Assembly (NCBI RefSeq): GCF_014198245.1
Contig: NZ_JACIHE010000018.1
Span: 119,058 to 183,057 of the forward strand
Source: Bradyrhizobium sp. cir1
GTDB taxonomy: Bacteria; Pseudomonadota; Alphaproteobacteria; Rhizobiales; Xanthobacteraceae
Reading direction: 5' to 3'
DNA length: 64,000 bases
Under the pieces are notes generated by a model. That model saw only the letters and a program-made list of their open reading frames with translations. It did not search any database and was not told where the DNA came from. The position numbers and the translations under genes were made by a program. The first letter of the stretch is position 1; the number at the start of each line of letters is the position of its first letter. Below are positions 25,905 through 35,792 of the stretch, piece after piece.

Positions 25905-26666
25905 ATGAATGTCATGGACACCCGCGCGACTTCCGCGATGCTTTACCTGGACGGCGTGCACGTCTCGTTCGATGGTTTCCACGCCATCAACAATCTGTCG
26001 CTGACGCTTGCCCCCGGCGAGATGCGCGCCATCATCGGCCCGAACGGTGCCGGCAAGACCACGATGATGGACATCATCACCGGCAAGACCAAGCCGGACG
26101 AAGGCACCGTGCTGTTCGACGGCGTCACTGACCTGACGCGCCTCGACGAGACCCGCATCGCCGAGCTCGGCATCGGCCGCAAGTTCCAGAAGCCGACCGT
26201 GTTCGAGAGCCAGACCGTGCAGGACAACCTCCTGCTGGCGCTCAATGTCGACCACTCGGTCCGCGGCACGCTGTTCTGGCGCGGCAGCAGGGCGGAGTCC
26301 GAGCGCATCGACAAGGTGCTGGAGACGATCCGCCTCACCGAGGCCCGCAACCGCCTCGCCGGCAGCCTCAGCCACGGCCAGAAGCAATGGCTCGAGATCG
26401 GCATGCTGCTGGCGCAGGATCCGAAGCTGCTGCTGGTCGACGAGCCCGTTGCGGGGATGACCGACGTCGAGACACACCTCACCGCCGAACTGCTGAAGGA
26501 GATCAATAAGACCCACACCGTCATGGTGGTCGAGCACGACATGACGTTCGTGCGCGAGCTCGGCGTCAAGGTCACCTGCCTGCATGAAGGCACGGTGCTG
26601 GCGGAAGGTACCATCGACCAGGTCTCGTCCAACGAGCGGGTCATCGAAGTCTATCTGGGACGCTGA
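25905..26666 (+). CDS. urtD: Urea ABC transporter ATP-binding protein UrtD
   Basis: A 253-residue LivG-type ATPase. Walker A is GPNGAGKTT (about 46-54), the signature is the unusual LSHGQKQWLE, Walker B is LLLVDEPVAGMTD and the switch histidine lies in VVEHDMTFV. LSHGQKQ in place of LSGGQ is characteristic of the UrtD group. The gene starts 6 bases after urtC and ends 3 bases before urtE. Confidence 0.95.
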   Translation: MNVMDTRATSAMLYLDGVHVSFDGFHAINNLSLTLAPGEMRAIIGPNGAGKTTMMDIITGKTKPDEGTVLFDGVTDLTRLDETRIAELGIGRKFQKPTVFESQTVQDNLLLALNVDHSVRGTLFWRGSRAESERIDKVLETIRLTEARNRLAGSLSHGQKQWLEIGMLLAQDPKLLLVDEPVAGMTDVETHLTAELLKEINKTHTVMVVEHDMTFVRELGVKVTCLHEGTVLAEGTIDQVSSNERVIEVYLGR

Positions 26667-26669
26667 GCG

Positions 26670-27365
26670 ATGCTTGAGGTCAAGGACATCAACCTGTTCT
26701 ACGGCGCGGCGCAGGCGCTGCGCGGCGTCTCGATCTCGGCCGAGCCGGGCAAGGTGACCTGCGTGCTCGGGCGCAACGGCGTCGGCAAGACCTCGCTGCT
26801 GCGCGCCATGGTCGGGCAATATCCGATCTCGTCGGGCGCGATCGTGTTCGACGGTAACGACATCACCGGCCTCAAGCCCTACGAGCGGGCGCGCAAGGGC
26901 ATCGGTTTCGTGCCGCAGGGCCGCGAGATCTTTCCGCTGCTGACGGTCGAGGAGAACCTCAAGACCGGCTTCGGTCCGCTGAAGCGCGAGGACAAGCACA
27001 TTCCGGACGACGTCTTCTCGCTGTTTCCGGTGCTGCAATCCATGCTCGGCCGGCGCGGCGGCGACCTCTCCGGCGGCCAGCAGCAGCAGCTCGCGATCGG
27101 CCGCGCGCTGGTGATGCGGCCAAAACTGCTTCTGCTCGACGAGCCGACCGAAGGCATCCAGCCCTCGATCATCAAGGACATCGGCCGCGCCATCTCCTAC
27201 TTGCGCAACCTCGGCAACATCGCCATCGTGCTGGTCGAACAATATCTCGACTTTGCCTGCGAACTCGGCGACAGTTTCGCGGTGATGGATCGCGGCGCGG
27301 TGAAATTCACCTGCGACCGCTCCAACCTCGACGCGAGCGAGATCAGCCGCCAGATGGCGCTGTAA
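26670..27365 (+). CDS. urtE: Urea ABC transporter ATP-binding protein UrtE
   Basis: A 231-residue LivF-type ATPase: Walker A GRNGVGKTS, signature LSGGQQQQLAIG, Walker B LLLLDEPTEGIQPS, then VLVEQYLDFA. It completes the five-gene urea importer. The gap to ureD is only 34 bases with no terminator, so transport and urease genes form one transcript. Confidence 0.95.
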   Translation: MLEVKDINLFYGAAQALRGVSISAEPGKVTCVLGRNGVGKTSLLRAMVGQYPISSGAIVFDGNDITGLKPYERARKGIGFVPQGREIFPLLTVEENLKTGFGPLKREDKHIPDDVFSLFPVLQSMLGRRGGDLSGGQQQQLAIGRALVMRPKLLLLDEPTEGIQPSIIKDIGRAISYLRNLGNIAIVLVEQYLDFACELGDSFAVMDRGAVKFTCDRSNLDASEISRQMAL

Positions 27366-27399
27366 GCCAAGATCCTGCCGCGACCGGCTGGGGAGACGG

Positions 27400-28230
27400 A
27401 TGCGCAGCGAACTGTCAGCCACGTCCACGATATTCGAAGCCAACCGCGCCCGTGGCGCGGTGCGCTTCGACGTGCATGCGCGCGACGGCGTGACGCGGCG
27501 CGGCGCCTTGCATGAATCCGGTTCGCTCCGCGTCCGCTTTCCCTCGCCGGAGGATCAGGGCCTGTCCGGCGTGTTCGTCAACACGGCCGGCGGCGTTGCC
27601 GGCGGCGATCGCTTCGACATCGAGATATCGGCGGCGGATCGCGCGCGGCTGACGCTGACCACGGCGGCCGCCGAAAAGGTCTATCGCGCGCCGGGGCCCG
27701 CGGCGCAGCTCAATATCTCGCTGAAGGCCGGCGCAGGCGCGCATTTGTCCTGGCTGCCGCAGGAGACGATCCTGTTCGATCGCACCCGCGTGCAGCGCCG
27801 CTTCGACATCGAGCTCGACGAGGCCGCCTCGCTCCTGCTTTGCGAGATTGTCGTATTCGGCCGCACCGCTATGGGCGAGCGGATGGAGCAGGGCGAATTC
27901 GTCGACCGCTGGCGGCTGCGCCGCGGCGGCAAGCTGGTGTTCGCAGAAACCGTCCGGCTCGACGGTGATATCGGCGCAAAGCTCGCGCGATCGGCCGTGG
28001 CCAAGGGTGGCGCGGCGATCGGCATGGCCCTGATCGTGCCCGGTGACGAGGCCCTGGTTGAGCGCATCCGGGAAGCGTCGGAGTCTTTCTCCGGCGAGGT
28101 TGGAATCTCGGCATGGAATGGCTTTGCAATGGCGCGGTTCTGTGCCCAAGATGCGGCGCGTTTGCGCGCCGACATGATGGCCGTGCTGGCGCGCACCGGC
28201 GCGGCGCTGCCGCGGCTCTGGCTGAACTGA
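27400..28230 (+). CDS. ureD: Urease accessory protein UreD
   Basis: A 276-residue maturation factor (UreD/UreH) that binds apo-urease and, with UreF and UreG, delivers nickel. Family features seen: VFVNTAGGVAGGDRFDIEIS, TTAAAEKVYRAPG, LSWLPQETILFDRT and EIVVFGRTAMGE. The start is preceded by GGGAGACGG. It lies between urtE and ureA, as in many rhizobia. Confidence 0.94.
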   Translation: MRSELSATSTIFEANRARGAVRFDVHARDGVTRRGALHESGSLRVRFPSPEDQGLSGVFVNTAGGVAGGDRFDIEISAADRARLTLTTAAAEKVYRAPGPAAQLNISLKAGAGAHLSWLPQETILFDRTRVQRRFDIELDEAASLLLCEIVVFGRTAMGERMEQGEFVDRWRLRRGGKLVFAETVRLDGDIGAKLARSAVAKGGAAIGMALIVPGDEALVERIREASESFSGEVGISAWNGFAMARFCAQDAARLRADMMAVLARTGAALPRLWLN

Positions 28231-28267
28231 CTGGCTGAATTGACGTGCTGAACGGAAGAGATTCTTC

Positions 28268-28570
28268 ATGAACCTGTCTCCCCGCGAAAAGGACAAGCTT
28301 CTGATCTCGATGGCGGCGATCGTGGCGCGCCGCAGGCTGGACCGCGGCGTCAAGCTCAACCATCCCGAGGCGATCGCGATCATCTCCGATTTCATCCTCG
28401 AAGGCGCCCGCGACGGCCGCACCGTCGCCGAGCTGATGCAGTCGGGCGCGCAGGTCCTGACCCGCGAGCAGGTGATGCCGGGCATTCCCGAGATGATCCA
28501 CGACATCCAGGTCGAGGCGACCTTTCCGGACGGCACCAAGCTCGTCACCGTGCACGAGCCGATCAGGTAG
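28268..28570 (+). CDS. ureA: Urease gamma subunit UreA
   Basis: A 100-residue structural subunit of urease, beginning MNLSPREKDKLLISMAAIVA and containing LNHPEAIAIISDFILEGARD and MPGIPEMIHDIQVEATFPDG, all family hallmarks. A GGAAGAGA ribosome-binding site precedes the ATG. It precedes ureB with a palindromic repeat between them, which could lower read-through or stabilise mRNA. Confidence 0.97.
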   Translation: MNLSPREKDKLLISMAAIVARRRLDRGVKLNHPEAIAIISDFILEGARDGRTVAELMQSGAQVLTREQVMPGIPEMIHDIQVEATFPDGTKLVTVHEPIR

Positions 28571-28580
28571 CTGTTAATTC

Positions 28581-28671
28581 GTCATTCCGGGGCGCCCGAA
28601 GGGCGAACCCGGAATCCAGAGATTGTTGATCGAGAATTCCGGCCTTCTCGCTCCGCGAGCCCCGGAATGAC
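28581..28671. repeat. Palindromic repeat (GTCATTCCGGGG type), copy 1
   Basis: A 91-base element bounded by GTCATTCCGGGG and its exact complement CCCCGGAATGAC. The interior contains shorter complementary arms. It lies within the urease operon between ureA and ureB, ending about 15 bases before the ureB start. A second copy with the same ends occurs at 59517-59600. Confidence 0.85.
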
Positions 28672-28685
28672 AGAGGAAGGCAAAC

Positions 28686-28991
28686 ATGATCCCCGGCGAA
28701 CTCTTCATCCAGGACGGCGAGATCGAGCTCAATGCCGGCCGCAAGACCGTGACGCTGACGGTCGCCAACGCCGGCGACCGCCCGATCCAGGTCGGCTCGC
28801 ACTATCATTTCTTCGAGACAAACCCCGCGCTGAAATTCGACCGCAAGAAGGCCCGCGGCATGCGCCTCGACATCGCCGCCGGCACCGCCGTCCGCTTCGA
28901 GCCCGGCCAGACCCGCGACGTCCAGCTCGTCGCCCTGGCGGGGAAGAAGACGATCTACGGCTTCCGCGGCGACGTCATGGGGAAGCTGTGA
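28686..28991 (+). CDS. ureB: Urease beta subunit UreB
   Basis: A 101-residue structural subunit. It starts MIPGELFIQDGEIELNAGR and carries VANAGDRPIQVGSHYHFFE and AAGTAVRFEPGQTRDVQLV, invariant in the family. A GAGGAAGG site ends just before the start, provided by the end of the intervening repeat region. Confidence 0.97.
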   Translation: MIPGELFIQDGEIELNAGRKTVTLTVANAGDRPIQVGSHYHFFETNPALKFDRKKARGMRLDIAAGTAVRFEPGQTRDVQLVALAGKKTIYGFRGDVMGKL

Positions 28992-29048
28992 ACTCCGCAG
29001 GAACGAGCACGGCGCGGCGCGGTTGAGGCGGAAACGGAGGGATTTCCC

Positions 29049-29588
29049 ATGCTCGCGCCAATCCGCCTCGTCACCGAAGCTGCCGAGCTCGCCGCGCACC
29101 GCCACAACGGCATGGCGCGCAAGGGTCGCGGCAGTGAGCCCTATATCAATCACCTCGCCGAGGTTGCGAACCTGCTTGCGACCGCGACCGACGGCGCCGA
29201 TGCCGAGCTGGTCGCGGCCGGCTGGCTGCACGACACAATCGAAGACACTGACACCACACGCGAGGAGCTCGCGCGGAGATTTTCCGACCGCATCGCCTCG
29301 CTCGTCGCCGAGTGCACCGACGACATGAGCTTGCGCAAGGCAGAGCGGCGGCAGAAGCAGATCGAGGACGCTCCGCACAAATCCCCCGGCGCCAAGCTGA
29401 TCAAGATCGCCGACAAGATCAGCAATATCGGCGCGCGCATTCAAATCGATCCGAGTGCTGAGGAGCGCGACGATCTCGCCGACTACAGCGGCTGGGCCAC
29501 GCAGGTCGTGGCGGGTTGCCGCGGCGGCAATGCGTGGCTCGACGAGAAATTCGATGATGCCGTGAAAGCAGCAAGGGCCTTGCTGTGA
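29049..29588 (+). CDS. HD-domain protein within the urease operon
   Basis: A 179-residue HD-superfamily metal-dependent phosphohydrolase, of the type similar to the hydrolase half of RelA/SpoT proteins. Visible ligands: AAHRHNGMARKG, then His-Asp in GWLHDTIEDTDTTREEL, and KLIKIADKISNI with a later Asp. It is much shorter than SpoT and lacks a synthetase, TGS or ACT domain, so it may be a small alarmone hydrolase or act on another nucleotide. GGAGGG precedes the ATG. It sits between ureB and ureC on the same strand with gaps of 57 and 34 bases, so it is co-transcribed with urease. Confidence 0.85.
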   Translation: MLAPIRLVTEAAELAAHRHNGMARKGRGSEPYINHLAEVANLLATATDGADAELVAAGWLHDTIEDTDTTREELARRFSDRIASLVAECTDDMSLRKAERRQKQIEDAPHKSPGAKLIKIADKISNIGARIQIDPSAEERDDLADYSGWATQVVAGCRGGNAWLDEKFDDAVKAARALL

Positions 29589-29622
29589 TCCACCAAACAT
29601 TCAATCGCAAACGGGGCTTGTG

Positions 29623-31338
<1,716 letters not shown>

Positions 31339-31465
31339 AATAGCGCCTCAACGCATATCCCCGGCGAATGTCCGGGGACGGCTTTTCGGTTTTGCGTTCG
31401 GTCCCGCCTGGTCTAATGTCCCGCCCGGTATCTAACCCAGAGAAGAAAAGCCGGGAGGATTTCTC

Positions 31466-31765
31466 GTGATTTACGTCGTAGCCACCCTGACCATCAAGCC
31501 CGAGACGCGCGCCGAATTCATCGCAGCCGCCACCGCCTGCATCAAGGAGACGCGGAAAGAGCCCGGCAACATCGCCTATGATTTGCACGAAAGCGTCACC
31601 GATCCCGCCAAGATGGTGTTCGTCGAGCAGTGGGAGAATGCCGAGGCGCTGGTGCCGCATCGTGCCATGGAGCACATGAAGACGTTCGGCCGCGTGGCGG
31701 TGAAATGCTTCACGGCGCCGCCGAAGATCGAAATCATCACGCCCGAGAAGGTCGAGACACGGTAA
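31466..31765 (+). CDS. ABM-family putative quinol monooxygenase
   Basis: A 99-residue antibiotic-biosynthesis-monooxygenase fold protein (YgiN-like ferredoxin-like barrel). Seen: MIYVVATLTIKPETRAEFIA, TRKEPGNIAYDLHES, FVEQWENAEALVPHR and HMKTFGRVAVKCF. It has a GTG start with a strong GGGAGGA site. It lies between ureC and ureE on the same strand. Members can oxidise quinols or act without a known substrate; no direct link to urease is known. Confidence 0.85.
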   Translation: MIYVVATLTIKPETRAEFIAAATACIKETRKEPGNIAYDLHESVTDPAKMVFVEQWENAEALVPHRAMEHMKTFGRVAVKCFTAPPKIEIITPEKVETR

Positions 31766-31779
31766 CAGGATAAGAGCAC

Positions 31780-32421
31780 ATGATCCGGGCGACGCAGGTC
31801 AGGGGACAACACCGCTTCACGGAAGCACCCGCGGACACGGTCGTGCTCGATTTCGACGATCGGCACCGCCGCCGCATGGCGATGACGGGCACGCGGGGGC
31901 TCGAATTCCTGCTCGACCTGGAGAACGCCGTCGCGCTGCGCGGCGGCGATGCCCTGGTGCTGGAGGATGGCCGGCTGGTCGAGGTGGTTGCGGCGCCCGA
32001 GCCGCTGCTCGAGATCCGGGGCCGCGATCCGCATCACCTCATCCGCGTCGGCTGGCATCTCGGCAATCGCCACCTGCCGACGCAGATCATGGCCAAGAGC
32101 CTGCGTATCCGCCGCGACCACGTCATCGAGGCCATGGTCAAGGGGCTCGGCGCGCGCGTGATCGAGATCGAGGCGCCGTTCGATCCCGAAGGCGGCGCTT
32201 ATGCCGAGGCCGGTCACGCGCAGGGCCACGACGACCATGCGCACCACGATCACGGCCACCACGATCATGATCACGATCACCATGATCATCACGGCCATGA
32301 CCACAATCATCATGATCATGCCGCGCATGACCATGGCCACGAGCACCACCATCACCACGACGAGCATTGCGACCATCCCGACCATCACCACGGCCACAAG
32401 CATGCTCATGACCACAAATGA
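31780..32421 (+). CDS. ureE: Urease accessory nickel chaperone UreE with long histidine-rich tail
   Basis: A 213-residue protein. The N-terminal domain (to about 75) and the metal-binding domain (GNRHLPTQIM, then EAMVKGLGARVIEIEAPF) are typical UreE. From about residue 145 to the end, roughly half of the residues are histidine (36 of about 69), interleaved with Asp and Gly and including one Cys. Such tails bind several nickel ions and store or deliver them to UreG. The last 14 bases overlap the start of ureF. Confidence 0.94.
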   Translation: MIRATQVRGQHRFTEAPADTVVLDFDDRHRRRMAMTGTRGLEFLLDLENAVALRGGDALVLEDGRLVEVVAAPEPLLEIRGRDPHHLIRVGWHLGNRHLPTQIMAKSLRIRRDHVIEAMVKGLGARVIEIEAPFDPEGGAYAEAGHAQGHDDHAHHDHGHHDHDHDHHDHHGHDHNHHDHAAHDHGHEHHHHHDEHCDHPDHHHGHKHAHDHK

Positions 32422-33130
32422 GCCAGTCGGTGCCGGCGACCTCGCCGAACGCGAGGCGGCGGCGCTGTACCGGCTGATGACCTGGCTGTCGCCGGCGTTT
32501 CCGGTCGGCGGCTTCTCCTATTCCAGCGGCATCGAATGGGCGGTCGAGGCGGGCGACATCGTGGACACCGCGACGCTCGCGGACTGGCTCGATGCGATGC
32601 TCGGCGACGGCTCCGGCTTTTGCGATGCGATCTTCTTGGTCCAGGCCTATCGCGCTGCTGAGGCGGGCGAGGAGACCTCCTTGCGCGACATCGCGGAACT
32701 CGCGAGCGCCTTCGTGCCGTCGCGCGAGCGGCAGCTGGAAACGGCCTCGCAGGGCCGCGCCTTCATCGATATCTCCCGCGCCGCGTGGGATGCGGACGGC
32801 CTGGATGCCATGGTTGCGGCATGCCGCACGCCACTGGTCTATCCCGTCGCCGTCGGTGTGGTCGCAGCTAAGCACGGCGTGCCGCTGGCGCCGACGCCGC
32901 ACGCCTTCCTGCATGCGCTGGTCTCGAACTGGATCTCGGCGGCCAGCCGTCTCATTCCGCTCGGCCAGACCGACAGCCAGCGCGTGCTGGTGCGGCTGGA
33001 AGCGGCGGTGGCCGCCACCGCCAATCGTGCGCTGAATGCAACATTGGACGATCTCGGCAGCGCCACGTTCCGCGCCGATCTCGCCAGCCTGCGGCACGAG
33101 ACGCAATATACGCGGCTGTTCCGCTCGTAA
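32408..33130 (+). CDS. ureF: Urease accessory protein UreF
   Basis: A 240-residue maturation factor working with UreD and UreG. Motifs: LMTWLSPAFPVGGFSYSSG, then GIEWAVEAG, and ISAASRLIPLGQTDSQRVL. The frame is open back through the His-tail region of ureE, but the extra residues are Thr/Met/Ile-rich shadow sequence; the ATG opening MTTNEPVGAG is the likely start, inside the end of ureE. Confidence 0.93.
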   Translation: MTTNEPVGAGDLAEREAAALYRLMTWLSPAFPVGGFSYSSGIEWAVEAGDIVDTATLADWLDAMLGDGSGFCDAIFLVQAYRAAEAGEETSLRDIAELASAFVPSRERQLETASQGRAFIDISRAAWDADGLDAMVAACRTPLVYPVAVGVVAAKHGVPLAPTPHAFLHALVSNWISAASRLIPLGQTDSQRVLVRLEAAVAATANRALNATLDDLGSATFRADLASLRHETQYTRLFRS

Positions 33131-33166
33131 GCGGTGCAGCGTTCAACTGAAAAGAGAGCGAGCTAC

Positions 33167-33790
33167 ATGTCGAATTCTCACGGCCCCTTGCGTGTCGGCG
33201 TCGGCGGCCCGGTCGGGTCAGGCAAGACCGCGCTGATGGACCTGCTCTGCAAGACCATGCGCGAGCGCTACGACATCGCCGCGATCACCAACGACATCTA
33301 CACCAAATGGGATGCGGAATTCCTGGTGCGTTCGGGTTCGCTGACGCCGGACCGCATCGCCGGCGTCGAGACCGGCGGCTGTCCGCACACGGCGATCCGC
33401 GAGGACGCCTCGATGAACCTCGCGGCGGTCGCGGACATGCGCGCGAAATTCCCGGGCCTCGACCTCGTGCTGATCGAGTCTGGCGGCGACAATCTCGCTG
33501 CCACTTTTTCCCCCGAGCTTGCCGACCTCACCATCTACGTCATCGACGTCGCCGCCGGCGACAAGATCCCGTCCAAGGGTGGCCCCGGCATCACCCGGTC
33601 CGATCTTCTGGTCATCAACAAGATCGATCTTGCGCCCCATGTCGGCGCCTCGCTGGAGAAGATGGAGACGGACGCCAGGCGCATGCGCGGTGAGCGCCCC
33701 TTCGTCATGACCAACCTGAAGAAGTGCGAGGGGCTCGACCGCATCGTCGGCTTCATCGAGGCCAAAGGTGGGCTGAAACGGGCCGGCTGA
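33167..33790 (+). CDS. ureG: Urease accessory GTPase UreG
   Basis: A 207-residue SIMIBI-class GTPase that drives nickel insertion. P-loop VGVGGPVGSGKTAL at about residue 10, metal-binding CPH motif in ETGGCPHTAIRED, DLVLIESGGDNLAATFSPEL, and the guanine-specificity motif NKIDL. The ATG of MSNSHGPLRV was chosen over one 33 bases upstream on the basis of family length and the preceding GAGAGCGAG site. Last gene of the urease cluster. Confidence 0.95.
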   Translation: MSNSHGPLRVGVGGPVGSGKTALMDLLCKTMRERYDIAAITNDIYTKWDAEFLVRSGSLTPDRIAGVETGGCPHTAIREDASMNLAAVADMRAKFPGLDLVLIESGGDNLAATFSPELADLTIYVIDVAAGDKIPSKGGPGITRSDLLVINKIDLAPHVGASLEKMETDARRMRGERPFVMTNLKKCEGLDRIVGFIEAKGGLKRAG

Positions 33791-33909
33791 CCGACGCGAC
33801 GACTTGGCGCAGGCGTTTTTCGCCGTTAACGCCTGGGGCAGGGCCGCGCCTTGCGGAACAAATTTCGGACATGGCGATTGAATACCTCCGGTGCCCGGGG
33901 CAACTCCAC

Positions 33910-33931
33910 CCCGGCCGGACCTTCGGCCGGG
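33910..33931 (+). terminator. Possible terminator after ureG
   Basis: CCCGGCCG/CGGCCGGG stem with a six-base loop, followed after a few bases by AAGCTTTTC. It lies about 120 bases after ureG in the 266-base gap before the sensor kinase gene, which otherwise shows no gene. The weak T-run makes termination uncertain. Confidence 0.4.
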
Positions 33932-34056
33932 CGGATTAAGCTTTTCAGGCGACCCAAGTTGCGTACTGATGCCTCCTCCTCCATTATCTCCGCCATTGGG
34001 GTTCACCCTGTTTCGGCACATGGCCGTTCGAGCGGCGTTCATATGCTCCGTGTTTA

Positions 34057-35745
34057 TTGCCGACCTCCCGCTTCCGTCTGAGTAGTCGCGTGGTCCGGCT
34101 GGGTTTCATCATCGGCTTCATCGCTCTGCTCGGAGCCCTGCTTTCCGGGCTTGCGGCCTATCGCGTCCACGACCAGGAGCTGGCACTGGACCGGATCGCG
34201 CTCGCGCGTGCGATCGACGTCCATGCAAGCCTGGTTCAGGACCGGCTCACCGAGCGCGAACTGCTTGCGCGTGTCGCCTCAGGCCTGTTCCGCGCGCCGT
34301 CGGTGCTCAAGCCCAACATGCTGGAGCCGCTGCGCTCGGCGATCTACGCGTTCAAGACCGATTTCGTGGTGGCCGGCTGGGTTGCCCGGCTTCAGCCGAA
34401 CGAGCTCGCCGCGGCGCAGGCGGCGATCGCGGCGGCCGGCTTCCCGAAGCCGCAGATCCGTGACTACAGTGACAAGCCCATCGCCGCCGCGAGCCTCACC
34501 CATCCGATCGACGTGCTGATGGACCTCGAGCCGCGCAGTGACGAGACCAAGGCACTGCCCGGCCGCAGCTATGACAAGGATCCGGTGCTCAGTGCGATGC
34601 TCGCCCGGGCGAGGATCGAGAAGCGATCGGTTGCTTCCGACCCGGTGCCGCTGCTGCGCGGGAACGGCCCGATCGGCGTCATCGTGGCTGCGCCCGTCAT
34701 TCCCGAGGGGGCAACGGAGCCGGCCGGTTTCGTCACATTCTCCTATGAGCTCGCCACACTGATGCTGACCAACGACGACATGTCGTTGTTCTCGGTCGCG
34801 CTCAGGGATCCGCGCAGGGAAGGCGGCGAGCTCGTCGCCAACGATCAGGGCATTGTTTCCACGCGCATGGGCGCGGACGGCCCGCCGCCGTCGGCGACAC
34901 GCACGGTGAGCTTCGGCGGCCGTGACTGGCAGCTCGGCTATTACGCGAAGAGCAATTCGGCGCGCCGCGCCGAGCAGACCGCGATCATCGTGGCGGCGAT
35001 CGGTTTTGCCATCACCGCGATGGTGTGCGGCCTGTTCGGTTATGTCGCCTACAACAATCTGCGGCTCAGCCGGGAGATCCAGGTGCGGATCGGCTTCGAG
35101 CGCCGCCTGACCGCCGTCATCGACGAGCTGAATCACCGCGTGAAGAACATCTTGGCCGTGATCCAGTCGATCGTGACGCGCACGCTGCGCCATGGATCGG
35201 ACATCGACATCGCGCGCGAACTCCTGATCGGCCGCATCCACGCCATGTCCAACGTGGTCTCGCTGCTCAGCGAGAGCCAGTGGCAGGGCGTCAAGCTGAA
35301 GGGCCTGTTCGAGGCGCGCGCGATTCCGCATGCCGATCGCATCGCCGTCACCGGTCCCGACATCGCGGTCAGCGCGCGCGCCGCGCAGAGCCTGTCGCTG
35401 CTGTTCTTTGAGCTCGCCTCGCATTCCGACGAGGGCCTGTCGCTGGTCGGCAAGCATCCGCACATCACCGCCAACTGGACGGTGACGGGCGATGCGTCCG
35501 AGGAGGTCTTCCATTTCCGCTGGGAGGAGTTCAACACCAGCGAGGCGACGCGCCGGCCCGATTCCGATTTCGGCCTGATCCTGCTCGATCGCGTCGCGCC
35601 CGAGGCGCTCGGGGGCACCGCCAAGCGCTTCTTCACCGACGTCTCCTACGTCTATGAATTGACCGCGCCGATGGAGACCGTGGTCGACATGACCGAGCGC
35701 GACCGCACGGACAAGCTCTCGGCCCCGGTCAGGCCTGTGCGATAG
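34057..35745 (+). CDS. CHASE-domain membrane sensor kinase of the HWE/HisKA_2 type with degenerate ATPase domain
   Basis: Up to 562 residues (TTG start; a GTG 33 bases later is equally possible). A membrane segment (LGFIIGFIALLGALLSGLAA) is followed by an extracytoplasmic CHASE domain (about 40-295: LVQDRLTERELLARVASGLF, VVAGWVARL) and a second membrane segment (AIIVAAIGFAITAMVCGLFG). The phospho-acceptor box LNHRVKNILAVIQSIV has His360. The ATP-binding part is abnormal: the usual HELATNA-type N-box reads FFELASHSDEG, with His456 where the metal-binding Asn belongs, and the Gly-rich loop is not recognisable. No response regulator is adjacent. Confidence 0.85.
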   Translation: MPTSRFRLSSRVVRLGFIIGFIALLGALLSGLAAYRVHDQELALDRIALARAIDVHASLVQDRLTERELLARVASGLFRAPSVLKPNMLEPLRSAIYAFKTDFVVAGWVARLQPNELAAAQAAIAAAGFPKPQIRDYSDKPIAAASLTHPIDVLMDLEPRSDETKALPGRSYDKDPVLSAMLARARIEKRSVASDPVPLLRGNGPIGVIVAAPVIPEGATEPAGFVTFSYELATLMLTNDDMSLFSVALRDPRREGGELVANDQGIVSTRMGADGPPPSATRTVSFGGRDWQLGYYAKSNSARRAEQTAIIVAAIGFAITAMVCGLFGYVAYNNLRLSREIQVRIGFERRLTAVIDELNHRVKNILAVIQSIVTRTLRHGSDIDIARELLIGRIHAMSNVVSLLSESQWQGVKLKGLFEARAIPHADRIAVTGPDIAVSARAAQSLSLLFFELASHSDEGLSLVGKHPHITANWTVTGDASEEVFHFRWEEFNTSEATRRPDSDFGLILLDRVAPEALGGTAKRFFTDVSYVYELTAPMETVVDMTERDRTDKLSAPVRPVR

Positions 35746-35758
35746 GCGCTTAATTTTC

Positions 35759-35790
35759 AGAGCATGATCTTCGGGCCCGGATCATGCTCT
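35759..35790. repeat. Short palindrome AGAGCATGATC with complement
   Basis: AGAGCATGATC, a 10-base loop, and its exact complement, lying between the convergent kinase and TetR genes. It may act as a terminator. Its core is shared with the longer elements at 36503 and 45069. Confidence 0.7.
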
Positions 35791-35792
35791 AA

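Noticed and set aside
24678..27443. A 921-codon open frame on the minus strand opposite urtC, urtD and urtE.
   Set aside because: Antisense to three intact, motif-complete genes; composition is that of a mirror of codon-third-position GC bias.
32214..32421. Simple-sequence CRISPR-like periodicity in the histidine codons.
   Set aside because: It is the coding sequence of the UreE tail; no unique spacers and no direct repeats of CRISPR length.
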